This document shows, one piece after another, positions 23,963 through 32,671 of a stretch of 64,000 bases of DNA (positions within the stretch are counted from its first letter, which is position 1; every line of letters begins with the position of its first letter). Source of the DNA: Paenibacillus tyrphae (GTDB lineage Bacteria > Bacillota > Bacilli > Paenibacillales > NBRC-103111); the NCBI RefSeq assembly GCF_027925525.1, contig NZ_BSDJ01000020.1, positions 1 through 64,000 of the forward strand, read 5' to 3'. Position numbers and translations under genes: made by a program. The notes below the pieces were generated by a model. It saw nothing but the letters and a program-made list of their open reading frames with translations. It was not told the DNA's origin and ran no database searches.

Positions 23963-25714
23963 CTATGATGAAGCGTCCAGCAAGCTTGCTTCAAGCTGCT
24001 GACGCTCGAACTGCTCCTTGTACCAGCCGCCGCGCTGCAGCAGCTGCTCATGTGTGCCTTCCTCCGCAATGCGTCCGTCCTCCAGCACGACGATCCAGTC
24101 GGCATGCATGACGGCGGACAGCCGGTGCGTAGCGATCAGCGTCGTCTTCCCGGCGCGCTCCGCACGAATGTGACCGAGGATGGCACTTTCGGTGCGGGCG
24201 TCCACGGCGGACAGCGAGTCGTCGAGAATAAGAATTTCCGGGTCGGTCAACAAAGCGCGCGCAATGCTTACCCGCTGCTTTTGTCCGCCGGACAGCATGA
24301 CGCCGTTCTCGCCTACGATCGTTTGCAGCCCTTCGGGCAGTTGCTCCACATCCTGTGTAAAGGAAGCCATCTCAATGGCCCGGCCGATTTCCTCCGGCGA
24401 AGCGTCCGGATGCCCCAGCGCAATGTTGTCGCGCACGGACTTGGACAGCAGCAGGTGCTCCTGCGATACGTAGCCGATCCAGCCGCGCACGTGCTCGATC
24501 GCCAGCTCCTCAATCGGCACATCCGAGAGACATACACTGCCGGCCGGAGCCGGGTAGAAGCGCAGCAGTTGCTTCAGCAAGGTGCTTTTGCCGCTGCCGG
24601 TCCGTCCTACGATGCCGAGCGTCTGCCCGCGCTTCAGCCGCAAGGAAACGCCGGTTAAACTGTCCTGGGCCGCTCCCGGATAGCGGAACGTAAGGTTCCG
24701 CAGCTCGATCGATTCCGGACGGCCGACCTCTACCGGATGAGCAGGATTTTGCACGTCGGGCTGCTGCTCAAAGCTGCGCGTCAAGCGGTCGACGGAAGCT
24801 GTTCCGCGCTGCAGCACGTTGATGAACTCGCCGAAAGCGATCATCGGCCAGATCAGCATACCGAGATAAATGTTAAACGATATGAGCTGCCCGAGCGTAA
24901 TGTCGTTATGGAACACCAGATACGCTCCGTACCCGATGCCGATAACGTAGCTCAGGCCAACGATCAGCGAGATGGCAGGATGGAACAAAGCATTGATGGC
25001 GGCCACGCGGACGTTCTTATCCATCACGTCGCGGGTGATCCGGTCAAATGCGTCGAGGTCGTGCTCCTCCTGCACGTACGAGCGGATCACGCGCATGCCG
25101 GAAATCGACTCCAGCGCCTGATCGTTCATCCGTCCGAACGCCGTCTGCGCGGCAATGAACCGCTTTCGCATATGCTTACCGAGGACGCTGATCAGCACCG
25201 TAAGCAGCGGCAGCGGCAGAAGAGCCGCCAGCATCAGCTTCCAGCTGATGAACGAAATCATCGTCACGAGCACGACCGTCGTGCCGACAATCGTATTCAC
25301 AAGCGTCATGACGCCGTAACCGGCCGTCTGGCCGATGGCCGGCACGTCGTTGGTGGCTAGAGCCATCAATTCCCCGGTGCTGTTGCGCTGGAAAAACGAC
25401 GGCGACATCCGAGTCAAATGAGCGGTCAAACGGCTTCGCAGCAGCTTTTCGAGCAGCAGCGAATTGCCGAACAGCGTCGTAATCCATACGTAGATCATGA
25501 TATACAGTACAACGGCCAGACCGATGAGCAGCAGCACGCTCTGCCGCAGCCCTTCGGCGGTCAAAGAACCGGTGCGGATGTGGTCAATAACGCTTCCGAT
25601 CATCCGCGGCGGCAAAACATTCAGCACGCTGACCGCAGCCATCAGCACGATAGCCAGTGCATACGGCCCCCAGCGGTCGCGAAAAAACCAGGCAAGACGC
25701 CCGACAAACGACAA
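23963..25714 (-). CDS. bmrC: ABC multidrug exporter subunit, BmrC/YheI type (degenerate site)
   Basis: 583 residues with six membrane helices and an ATPase domain: Walker A GRTGSGKST, signature LSGGQKQR, Walker B LILDDSLSAVD. Asp replaces the catalytic Glu, as expected for the degenerate half of BmrC/BmrD-type heterodimers. I place the start at TTG 25714, because GAGGTGG lies 6 bp upstream and the resulting N-terminus (LSFVGRLAWFFRDRW) lines up with the known family start. The frame stays open for 25 further codons to an ATG at 25789 with a poor RBS. No separate BmrB-like leader was identified. Confidence 0.88.
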   Translation of the reverse strand: MSFVGRLAWFFRDRWGPYALAIVLMAAVSVLNVLPPRMIGSVIDHIRTGSLTAEGLRQSVLLLIGLAVVLYIMIYVWITTLFGNSLLLEKLLRSRLTAHLTRMSPSFFQRNSTGELMALATNDVPAIGQTAGYGVMTLVNTIVGTTVVLVTMISFISWKLMLAALLPLPLLTVLISVLGKHMRKRFIAAQTAFGRMNDQALESISGMRVIRSYVQEEHDLDAFDRITRDVMDKNVRVAAINALFHPAISLIVGLSYVIGIGYGAYLVFHNDITLGQLISFNIYLGMLIWPMIAFGEFINVLQRGTASVDRLTRSFEQQPDVQNPAHPVEVGRPESIELRNLTFRYPGAAQDSLTGVSLRLKRGQTLGIVGRTGSGKSTLLKQLLRFYPAPAGSVCLSDVPIEELAIEHVRGWIGYVSQEHLLLSKSVRDNIALGHPDASPEEIGRAIEMASFTQDVEQLPEGLQTIVGENGVMLSGGQKQRVSIARALLTDPEILILDDSLSAVDARTESAILGHIRAERAGKTTLIATHRLSAVMHADWIVVLEDGRIAEEGTHEQLLQRGGWYKEQFERQQLEASLLDASS

Positions 25715-26099
25715 AGGAATCCACCTCTTTCTCTCTCCAAAGTTGAAATTGTTTAGAGCATCCGATTTCTCTGTATAGGAAACATACATTCGCTTTTCAC
25801 TCTAATACCATACCATATTATGGGCGTCTTGCCACCGGGAATTTTTTTATGAAATGAATTTTGTTACCACATACTTCGTAGGAAAAGTCAAACGAACAAT
25901 TCTTGGGACAATCCTCTTTCTTTGCGCAAATCGCGAATCTGTATGCCTATGTTTTACAAGAAATAATATTTATAACTATTAATTATCGAAAAAATAATAT
26001 CTATTAACAGATGTTTATTAAGAATCCAGTTATCTATACTTAATTGAATAAGAGGTGTGGACGATACCAAAAATTTAGAATTAAAGGGAGTCCGATAAG
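25715..26099. other. AT-rich intergenic region upstream of bmrC
   Basis: 385 bp, markedly AT-rich from about 25800. It holds the possible 25-codon in-frame extension of bmrC (25715-25789) and a repeated AATAATAT (25962-25969 and 25992-25999) in a region of short A/T tracts. No ORF with a good RBS, RNA gene or clear promoter was identified. It separates the divergent bmrCD operon and the 26100 gene, so promoters for both should lie here. Confidence 0.5.
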
Positions 26100-26372
26100 A
26101 TGGTTAATTGGATAAGAGAAGCTCTACTTATACGATTCGATGAGTTATCCGCGCAATCGGAAAAAATAAGTGAAGTCACCGTATTGAAAGAGCAACTGCA
26201 TAAATTAGAGAAGGATCTCTTAAATTTATCAGGGACAAATAGCTCCGTTCTTTCCCTTATTGACCTAAACACGCAGCTCCTATCCATTCAGAAGGAGTGG
26301 CTTTATATGAAGGGTGTCCAAGATGGGATCAAATTACGATCGTTTTTATTGCAAAGCGAGGAACTTCAATAG
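26100..26372 (+). CDS. Small coiled-coil protein, unknown (DUF6809-like)
   Basis: 90 residues, almost entirely helical with heptad-like spacing (residues ~10-80), and a C-terminal YMKGVQDGIKLRSFLL motif. That ending resembles the DUF6809-type small proteins of Firmicutes; this is a tentative match. AAAGGGAGT lies about 11 bp from the ATG. Base composition is AT-rich relative to the bulk of the window. Confidence 0.55.
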   Translation: MVNWIREALLIRFDELSAQSEKISEVTVLKEQLHKLEKDLLNLSGTNSSVLSLIDLNTQLLSIQKEWLYMKGVQDGIKLRSFLLQSEELQ

Positions 26373-26959
26373 CAATCCAGCATAATCCGTAGTAGAAATT
26401 CTAAGAATAAAGAAGAAAAATGACGAATTCGCGAGAAATATTAGGATTATCAGCAAATAACTAATTATTCTGAATATTTACAATAATTTAATAATAGGCT
26501 ATCCTAACAGTAAGCAAGACAAATGATTCACTTGATTAAGCTACGGATATCACCCTGATTCACACCGAAGTTTGTATCGTTTATATCTTTCAATCCGGAT
26601 TTGGTTAAAGAGTTTAGTGGTACCGGATTGGAATTGATATAAAAATAAACAAGGGAAAGGGGATAGTCCATTGAAGTAAGGAAGCGAAGCATGCCCCGCC
26701 GCGCTTACCTGAAATCCGTACTGTACGCGCACCGAATGAAGGCTATACCGAGGGCATGCGGGAATCCGATAAGACCTGTTACTCGTTCGCGTACCCTAAC
26801 GACAGCTTGATTGGAGTGTGTTTTTCGAAAATTGAATAAGCAACCTATACCAACATAGGGATTCTGGTTATCACGGATAAGCAGGGTCCCTATTTTCGTG
26901 CGTCATACTTCCAGGCCATCCGGGCATACTAACGGGCGAAGCGACGTTTAAGGAGGGTT
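26373..26959 (+). other. 587 bp without a convincing gene; partly decayed coding sequence
   Basis: The first ~180 bp are AT-rich with no ORF. An inverted repeat CAATCCGG/CCGGATTG occurs around 26592-26632. From 26675 to 26929 the composition returns to that of genes, and one frame is open except for a single TAA at 26837-26839. Its translation (for example APNEGYTEGMRESDK, then TYTNIGILVITDKQGPYF) looks protein-like but has no RBS, no start codon at its beginning and no family I recognise. Confidence 0.4.
26675..26929 (+). pseudogene. Possible decayed reading frame interrupted by one stop
   Basis: The frame begins right after a TGA (26672-26674) and contains one internal TAA (26837). It ends at TAA 26930-26932. 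Both halves have plausible amino-acid composition. Its assignment as a gene remnant is an inference from composition only. Confidence 0.25.
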
Positions 26960-27214
26960 ATGGCAAAGATGGCAAACGACAAAAGCATGCCTCCGGTATC
27001 CGGCGAAGAAGTCGAAACGGATGGCATTTACTCGAACGAGTGGGGCCGGGAGGAAACGCTCAAGCGCGGCGACGAATTTCCTTACGACGAGGCGATGGGA
27101 CAGACCGAGTGGGAGCTTGTCAGCCTTCCGCTCGAAAGCCAAGAGGAAGAGATGTATAAGGACACGAAAAATAACACGAAACCGCGGCTGCATATCGACC
27201 GAGGCGATAAATGA
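26960..27214 (+). CDS. Small YjzC-like protein
   Basis: 84 residues, acidic, with the pattern SGEEVETDGIYSNEWGREE...GDEFP...GQTEWELV, similar to the short YjzC-type proteins of Bacillales that carry a G-x-Y...G-E-x-F-P...W core. The function of that family is unknown. AAGGAGGG lies 2 bp before ATG 26960 and 11 bp before an in-frame ATG at 26969, so either may be used. Confidence 0.6.
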   Translation: MAKMANDKSMPPVSGEEVETDGIYSNEWGREETLKRGDEFPYDEAMGQTEWELVSLPLESQEEEMYKDTKNNTKPRLHIDRGDK

Positions 27215-27240
27215 GCTGAGCGTTGTCGTGCGAAAAGAAG

Positions 27241-27272
27241 AGCGCTTCCCCTGTCGCGGAGAAGCGCTTTTT
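27241..27272 (+). terminator. Terminator after the YjzC-like gene
   Basis: A perfect 8-bp stem AGCGCTTC/GAAGCGCT (27241-27248, 27261-27268) is followed by T-run 27268-27272. It also separates the convergent RNase H gene. Confidence 0.8.
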
Positions 27273-27289
27273 GGCGTGGATTTGGAGCA

Positions 27290-27958
27290 TTATTTCCGGC
27301 CGTAATCCGCCTTGATCTCGCCCCATGCTTTCGTGTTCCACTTGATGATTTTGTTCTTGTAGGTGTTGCTGCGCAGCCAAGCTTCCGCGCGCTCCACAAG
27401 CTCCCAGATCTCTTGGGTCGATACGTCCCGCACCAAGGTGGAAGCGACCGTTTTATTGCGCACCCAACTGATTGCCGTCACCGAATCGCTGTAGATCGTC
27501 ATGTCGCTGCCTTTTCGCTTCAAATAAGCGAGCCCATGGACAATCGCGAGAAATTCGCCCATGTTGTTCGTGCCTTTAGAAATCGGCTTCTGCTGAAACA
27601 CGATTTCGCCGGTGCGCGTGTACACGCCTTTGTACTCAACGATACCGGGATTGCCGCTGCACCCTACATCGACGGACAGGCTCTCGGGCTCGTACTCGCC
27701 CGCAGCCTCCGCGCCTCCGGCCTTGGAGGTCCGTCCGCCGCTCTTGCCCGCACCGCCGGTGCCGGCTCCCGCGCGCGCCGCAGTGCCGAACGCCTTCTTC
27801 CAGCCGGCAGCGAGCATCGCTTTGGCTTCCGCCTCGCTCTCGTACGCCTTAAACTTGGCCTGCGGGAATCCGTTCGTCTGGGCTTGGCATTCGGCCCACG
27901 TTTTATAAATACCGGGCTGACGCCCTTCCCATACGACATAATACTTCGATTTTGCCAC
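27290..27958 (-). CDS. rnhA: Ribonuclease HI with N-terminal viroplasmin-type domain
   Basis: 222 residues. An N-terminal RNA:DNA-hybrid-binding (Caulimovirus viroplasmin/RNase H1 N-terminal) domain reads YYVVWEGRQPGIYKTWAEC (residues 6-24). A Gly/Ala-rich linker (~58-88) joins it to an RNase H fold (~92-222). The catalytic acidic residues appear in SVDVGCSGNPG, NNMGEFLAIVHGL, IYSDS and the C-terminal DYGRK. It cleaves RNA in RNA:DNA hybrids. The start is GTG with AAGGAGG upstream. It precedes no operon partner; recQ is upstream on the same strand, 66 bp away. Confidence 0.9.
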   Translation of the reverse strand: MAKSKYYVVWEGRQPGIYKTWAECQAQTNGFPQAKFKAYESEAEAKAMLAAGWKKAFGTAARAGAGTGGAGKSGGRTSKAGGAEAAGEYEPESLSVDVGCSGNPGIVEYKGVYTRTGEIVFQQKPISKGTNNMGEFLAIVHGLAYLKRKGSDMTIYSDSVTAISWVRNKTVASTLVRDVSTQEIWELVERAEAWLRSNTYKNKIIKWNTKAWGEIKADYGRK

Positions 27959-28024
27959 AGTGTTCCTCCTTGGTTCAGCCCGACGTTCCCTATGACGGTA
28001 TCGCCGCGCCGTCCGAAATCGCCG

Positions 28025-30079
28025 CTACCCCTGACGCTGCTTGAAAAACTCGATAAAATACGCCCCGTACTTGAAAAACTTCGCTTCTCCGACGCCCTTG
28101 ATCTTGAGCATGGCCGCCGGGTTTGTCGGCTGTACGCCGCACATCTCGCGCAGCGTGCTGTCCGGGAACACGATATATGGCGGGATGCCTTCCCGCTTCG
28201 CAATCTCTGTGCGCAGCTTCCGCAGCTCGTCGAACAGCTCCGCTTCGACGTCCTGAACGACCGGCGCGGACGGCTTCAACCGGATGCGCTGTACGACCCG
28301 TTCCTTGCCGCTGAGCACATCGGATGCCTTCGACGACAGCCGGAGCACCGGGTATTTGCCTTCCGTGAGCTGCAAATAACCTTCGGCGACAAGGAGCTGG
28401 ATCAGGTCGACGATGTCTTTTTCCGTTCGGGTCCGCATCAACCCGTAGGTGCTGAGGCTGTCGAAGCCGAAATCCAGCACCTTCTTATTGCGCGAGCCCT
28501 TGAGCACCGAAGCGACTAGCGTCATGCCGAACCGCTCCCGCATACGCTTGACGCAGGAGAAAATCTGCTGCGCTTCGAGCGTAATATCCGTCAGCTCCAT
28601 ATCCGGGCTGACGCAGTTGCTGCACTGTCCGCAGTCTTCTTCCGCTTCCCCGCCGAAATAGCGGACAATGTAGCGCTGAAGGCACTGCGGCGTATGGCAG
28701 TAGTCGGCCATCTGCTGAAGCCGCCGGTACTCCTGCGCCTGCCTCTCGGGGTCCGAGACGGACTGCTCGATCAAAAACTTCTGGATATGAATGTCCTGCG
28801 GGCTGAACAGCAGCATGCAGTCGCTCGGCTCGCCGTCACGGCCCGCCCGTCCGGCTTCCTGGTAATAGGCTTCCATATTTTTCGGCATATTAAAATGGAC
28901 GACGTACCGCACGTTCGACTTGTCGATGCCCATCCCGAACGCGTTGCTCGCCACCATGACGCGCACCTCGTCGTATAGGAACCGCTCCTGCGCGTCTGCG
29001 CGTTCCTTATCCGTCAAACCAGCGTGGTATTTGCCCGCGGCCACACCTTGGCGCAGCAAATATTCGCACAGCTGGTCGACTTCCTTGCGCGTCGCCGCGT
29101 AGACGATGCCCGCTTCCCCGGCATGCTCGCGGATGTATCCCATCAGCACGTCGCGCTTGTTTTCGCCTTTAATGACCGAAAACGAAAGGTTCTCCCGCGC
29201 AAAGCCGGTCACGAACACTTGCGGCTCGCTCAGCTTCAAGTGCTTCACGATATCCTCGCGCACCTGGTCCGTCGCCGTCGCCGTAAAAGCGGCCAGCAGC
29301 GGTCGGTCCGGCAGATGCGAGACCAGCTCATTAATCCGCATGTAGCTCGGGCGGAAGTCGTGTCCCCACTGGGACACGCAGTGCGCCTCGTCCACGGCCA
29401 CCATCGGCACGACGAGCCCGGCGAGCAGGTTCAGAAAGCGCTCCGATTCGAGCCGTTCCGGCGCGACATAGAGCAGCTTGTACTCGCCGCGCTCGGCTTT
29501 GCGGATACGCATCTCCACCTGCGCATACGACAAAGAGCTGTTGATATAGGCCGCAGGCACGCCGATGCTGTCGAGCCCGTCCACCTGGTCCTTCATTAGC
29601 GAAATCAGCGGCGAAACAACAATCGTCGTTCCGCTCATCATCAGCGCCGGAACCTGGTAACAGATCGATTTGCCTCCGCCTGTCGGCATGATGCCGAGCG
29701 TATCCCGCCCGTTGAGCAGGCTTTCGATTACCCGCTTCTGCCCGTCGCGAAAATCCGGGTATCCGTAATATTTACGCAAAAGTTCCTGCGCTTCCGCCAT
29801 CGTTCCTATCGGTTGACCCGGCTGCCGCTTAACCGCCTGTGGCCGACGGAACGGAGCTTCGAACAGATCCGTCTGTATGGGACGCCGGTTACGGAATTCC
29901 GTGTTTCCTGCCGCCGGTCTTCCGGCTTGGCGGTCATCTCCTCCGGCTCCCCAGCCCGTCTCCCGCGGGTCCCGGTAATCGAAATCGCCCGGCGGCTCGT
30001 ACCAACTATCGTCAGCCGACGGGCCCGGATCTGCAGGTCCGGGGTCCATCGGATCGTACCAATCATCTTGTCGTTTCAT
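28025..30079 (-). CDS. recQ: ATP-dependent DNA helicase RecQ with N-terminal extension
   Basis: 684 residues. Helicase motifs: MPTGGGKSICYQVPAL (motif I), VDEAHCVSQWGHDFRPSY (II), AFTATAT (III), and QEAGRAGRDGEPS (VI). They are followed by the RecQ zinc motif (C-H-T-P-Q-C ... CGQCSNC), a winged helix and a C-terminal HRDC domain. The first ~92 residues are an acidic, low-complexity extension (repeated DP/EPP and Tyr) not typical of RecQ. An ATG at 29800 with AGGAA upstream would give a conventional length. The annotated start overlaps the upstream glycosyltransferase stop by 4 bp (ATGA), favouring translational coupling. Confidence 0.88.
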   Translation of the reverse strand: MKRQDDWYDPMDPGPADPGPSADDSWYEPPGDFDYRDPRETGWGAGGDDRQAGRPAAGNTEFRNRRPIQTDLFEAPFRRPQAVKRQPGQPIGTMAEAQELLRKYYGYPDFRDGQKRVIESLLNGRDTLGIMPTGGGKSICYQVPALMMSGTTIVVSPLISLMKDQVDGLDSIGVPAAYINSSLSYAQVEMRIRKAERGEYKLLYVAPERLESERFLNLLAGLVVPMVAVDEAHCVSQWGHDFRPSYMRINELVSHLPDRPLLAAFTATATDQVREDIVKHLKLSEPQVFVTGFARENLSFSVIKGENKRDVLMGYIREHAGEAGIVYAATRKEVDQLCEYLLRQGVAAGKYHAGLTDKERADAQERFLYDEVRVMVASNAFGMGIDKSNVRYVVHFNMPKNMEAYYQEAGRAGRDGEPSDCMLLFSPQDIHIQKFLIEQSVSDPERQAQEYRRLQQMADYCHTPQCLQRYIVRYFGGEAEEDCGQCSNCVSPDMELTDITLEAQQIFSCVKRMRERFGMTLVASVLKGSRNKKVLDFGFDSLSTYGLMRTRTEKDIVDLIQLLVAEGYLQLTEGKYPVLRLSSKASDVLSGKERVVQRIRLKPSAPVVQDVEAELFDELRKLRTEIAKREGIPPYIVFPDSTLREMCGVQPTNPAAMLKIKGVGEAKFFKYGAYFIEFFKQRQG

Positions 30080-30915
30080 GCTTCCTTACTTACTCCTCCC
30101 GCTTGTTTCGCCCGCCGCGATACGATCGGCTCCCCGTTCCAGAGCAGCTCCGTCTCCGCACGGCGCGCTTTGACCTCCGGCTCCTCGAGCAGGAGGAAAA
30201 AATTTTTGGTCGGCAGCTCCCCGAGCCCATGCTTCGCCGACAGCTTGTCCAGATAAGGACGCATGTCCTCTAAATTGCCGGACATATTGTTCCCGCTGTC
30301 CGCAAACGCATAAAGCGCGCTCGCCGCCGGTACCCGCTTGACCCGGAACTGCTCCGCCGCCCGCAGGTAAAAATCCCAATCCCAGTAATGATACATCTCC
30401 GTATCGAACGGACCGAGCCGCTCATGCAGCTCCGGCCGGTACAGGCAGCCCGACGAGAAGAACGTCGAGAATCTCCGCATCGCCGCAAAGTCGTGCTCGT
30501 AGGCGAATATGAACCGTTTCGTCGCACGGCGCATCCCTTCGTCCACAGTATAATCGAAAATTTCCACATCCGAATACACCAGATCGCTGTCTTCAATTTC
30601 GCACAGCATCCGCTCCACATGGGACGGGAGCAGCAAATCGTCGTCGTCGCACAGCATGATGTAATCGCCCCGAACCAGCTCCAGCCCGCGGTTGCGCGCA
30701 TGCACATGCTTGAGATTGCTTTCCATATCGACCACGGTCAAATCCAGCTCCGGATACAGCTCCTTAAGCTCGTCGACCGGTTCCCCGTTATCGTTGACCA
30801 CAATAATCTGCAAATGACGGTACGTCTGCCGCCACAACGATTCGATCAGCTCGGCCAAAAAATCCAGCCGATTATAGGTTGGAATAATGACGGATACCAA
30901 CGGCTGCCGATTCAT
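30076..30915 (-). CDS. Glycosyltransferase family 2
   Basis: 279 residues with the GT-A start VSVIIPTYNRLDFLAELIES and a DxD-type motif (CDDDDLLLPSH, residues ~92-102). It should transfer a sugar from a nucleotide-sugar donor; the acceptor is unknown. No membrane segment is evident. A strong RBS (GAGGGGAAGGGG) precedes the ATG, and the stop overlaps the recQ start by 4 bp. Pairing of a glycosyltransferase with recQ is probably incidental. Confidence 0.85.
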   Translation of the reverse strand: MNRQPLVSVIIPTYNRLDFLAELIESLWRQTYRHLQIIVVNDNGEPVDELKELYPELDLTVVDMESNLKHVHARNRGLELVRGDYIMLCDDDDLLLPSHVERMLCEIEDSDLVYSDVEIFDYTVDEGMRRATKRFIFAYEHDFAAMRRFSTFFSSGCLYRPELHERLGPFDTEMYHYWDWDFYLRAAEQFRVKRVPAASALYAFADSGNNMSGNLEDMRPYLDKLSAKHGLGELPTKNFFLLLEEPEVKARRAETELLWNGEPIVSRRAKQAGGVSKEA

Positions 30916-31106
30916 TCCCCTTCCCCTCGCTCTCGTTTCTTCTACTGAACACTATACCGAAAAATCGGCGAAAGGGAAACTAGCCGAAAGGAGATCCCCA
31001 TGCTGCCAAAAAGAGTCAAGGAGCTTTAGGCGCGATTGCGATTGGTTGCAGAAGGTTGGACTGCATGAAAGAAACAAGCCTCCTCGCGGAAGCAGCGAAA
31101 CATATT

Positions 31107-31133
31107 TTGCCGCTTGCGGCCCTATGGTACAAT
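31107..31133 (+). promoter_or_regulatory. Probable extended -10 promoter of the 31223 gene
   Basis: TTGCCG (31107-31112) and TGGTACAAT (extended -10 ending at 31133) are separated by 15 bp. The region 30916-31222 otherwise contains only very short ORFs. One of 9 codons (31000-31029, AAAGGAGAT upstream) and one of 31 codons (31065-31160) could be leader peptides, but neither is supported beyond that. Confidence 0.45.
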
Positions 31134-31222
31134 GGAGGAAAGCCATGGAATGATCGGTAGAAAAACTTTTCGACGAGACTGCCGAAACGGCTAGACCGGA
31201 CTATACGAAGGAGGATTCTGCC

Positions 31223-31843
31223 ATGCCGCCAAGAAAACAGGAGCCGCCCGTCCTTTCGGACGCCGCGGAGAAGACCGACATGAACGGAAAGCTGTTGGAG
31301 GGGGCCGAAGCCGCCTCCGCTGAGGCCGTCACAGCCGAACGGCAGCAGTCGGGCACCCGGAGGAAGCGGGGCGCCAAAACAACACCAGACGCGCAGCCGA
31401 CGGAGACGAGCGGTACGGCAGCGAAGCCGCGTGCTTCCAAGCGCAAGGGTGCTGCGGACGTGCAACCGGCAGAGCCGCTGCCGCAAGAATCTCCCGAAGC
31501 GGCCCCGCTGGCGGAAGAAGCTACGCTAACGGTTGCCGCGGCAGCAGAGCCGGCTGCCGAGCCGGCCTTGCCAGTCGCTGCCGCCGAGGTCAAATCAGCC
31601 GCGACCGATACGGCAGAGGATGCGGCTCCGGTGCTGCAGTTGCTGGAGACCCGCCTCAAAAAGAAAGAGCGCAGCGAGACGCACGATAAGGACCGAGTGT
31701 TCATCCGCAAAGATTTGAAGCTGCGTCTGGATGCGCTCGCCGAAAACCGCGGCAAAGGCTTCAAAACGCTGCTGCTGAACTACGGCTTGGAGAAAGCGCT
31801 GGACGAGTTGGAGCAAGCGGAAGCGGCACGGCAAGAAGATTGA
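31223..31843 (+). CDS. Ala/Pro-rich protein with a conserved helical C-terminus, unknown
   Basis: 206 residues. Residues ~1-140 are low-complexity (Ala, Pro, Glu, Lys), probably disordered. The last ~65 residues (KDRVFIRKDLKLRLDALAEN, then RGKGFKTLLLNYGLEKALDELEQ) look like a compact domain resembling a strand followed by two helices, in the manner of ribbon-helix-helix DNA-binding proteins; this is a structural guess. GAAGGAGGA precedes the ATG. Confidence 0.6.
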   Translation: MPPRKQEPPVLSDAAEKTDMNGKLLEGAEAASAEAVTAERQQSGTRRKRGAKTTPDAQPTETSGTAAKPRASKRKGAADVQPAEPLPQESPEAAPLAEEATLTVAAAAEPAAEPALPVAAAEVKSAATDTAEDAAPVLQLLETRLKKKERSETHDKDRVFIRKDLKLRLDALAENRGKGFKTLLLNYGLEKALDELEQAEAARQED

Positions 31844-31853
31844 TCGCTCTAGA

Positions 31854-31904
31854 CGAAGCGAGTTCACCCCGATCCCGGAATGAACTCGCTTCGCTTCGTT
31901 TTGT
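31854..31904 (+). terminator. Rho-independent terminator
   Basis: CGAAGCGAGTTCA (31854-31866) pairs with TGAACTCGCTTCG (31881-31893), followed by CTTCGTTTTGTT. Confidence 0.8.
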
Positions 31905-31960
31905 TAACCGTTCCCGCCTCGCTGAACGCCAATCGCCACTTCTTTCTCCTAAACTCCCTT

Positions 31961-32671
31961 TTACAGCTTGCCATCCAAAAAAAACTGATAGCCGAATCCC
32001 CGAACCGTACGGATATGCCGGGGCGCGGAAGGATCACGTTCGAGCTTGCGGCGCAAATTGCTGATATGCACCATCACCGTCCGCTCGTCGCTGAAGCTGT
32101 CCCAGCCCCATACCTGATCGTGAAGCTGTGCCGCACTGAACACCTGATTCGGATGCTTCAGCAAAAAAAACAACAGCTGCCGCTCCTTGGCAAACAAATC
32201 GACCGGCTCTCCGCCAACCCGCACCTCGTAATTATGCAGATTGGCTTCCACCTCGCCGAACCGGAGCAGCGCGGCTTTTTCCCTGGTCTGCTGCGGCGAC
32301 GCCGTCCGGCGCCTGAGATTGGCCTTGACCCGGGCGACCAGCACGAGCGGGTCGAACGGCTTGGTCATATAATCGTCGCCGCCGGTATCCAGGCCCGCGA
32401 TAATATCGTCCGCTTCCCGTTTGCAGCTCAGGAACAGGATCGGAATATCCGAATGCTCGCGGATGCGCCGGCACAGCTGCACGCCGTCGGTATCCGGCAG
32501 CACGATGTCCAGAATGATCAGATCGGGCTTCTCGCGGAGCAGCAGTTCCACGATCTGGCCGCCTTCCTCCGCCATGAGCACCCGAAAGCCGTGATTTTGC
32601 AAATAGAGCGCGATCAAGCCGCGGATCTCCTCGTCGTCGTCCACGATTAAAATTTTCGCTTCGTCCGTCAT
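31961..32671 (-). CDS. OmpR/PhoB-family response regulator
   Basis: 236 residues. A receiver domain has acidic pocket IVDDDEE, phospho-acceptor Asp55 (LIILDIVLPDTDG) and Lys in YMTKPFDP. It is followed by a winged-helix DNA-binding domain (~135-232, NQVFSAAQLHDQVWGWDSFS). The ATG overlaps the stop of the kinase gene by 4 bp, so the pair is translationally coupled. The target genes are not evident. Confidence 0.92.
   Translation of the reverse strand: MTDEAKILIVDDDEEIRGLIALYLQNHGFRVLMAEEGGQIVELLLREKPDLIILDIVLPDTDGVQLCRRIREHSDIPILFLSCKREADDIIAGLDTGGDDYMTKPFDPLVLVARVKANLRRRTASPQQTREKAALLRFGEVEANLHNYEVRVGGEPVDLFAKERQLLFFLLKHPNQVFSAAQLHDQVWGWDSFSDERTVMVHISNLRRKLERDPSAPRHIRTVRGFGYQFFLDGKL

Noticed and set aside
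31000..31029. Nine-codon frame MLPKRVKEL with a strong RBS
   Set aside because: Too short to support; no attenuator structure was seen between it and the next gene.
31065..31160. 31-codon frame (MKETSLLAEAAKHILPL...)
   Set aside because: It contains the promoter of the 31223 gene and has only a weak RBS; could be chance.
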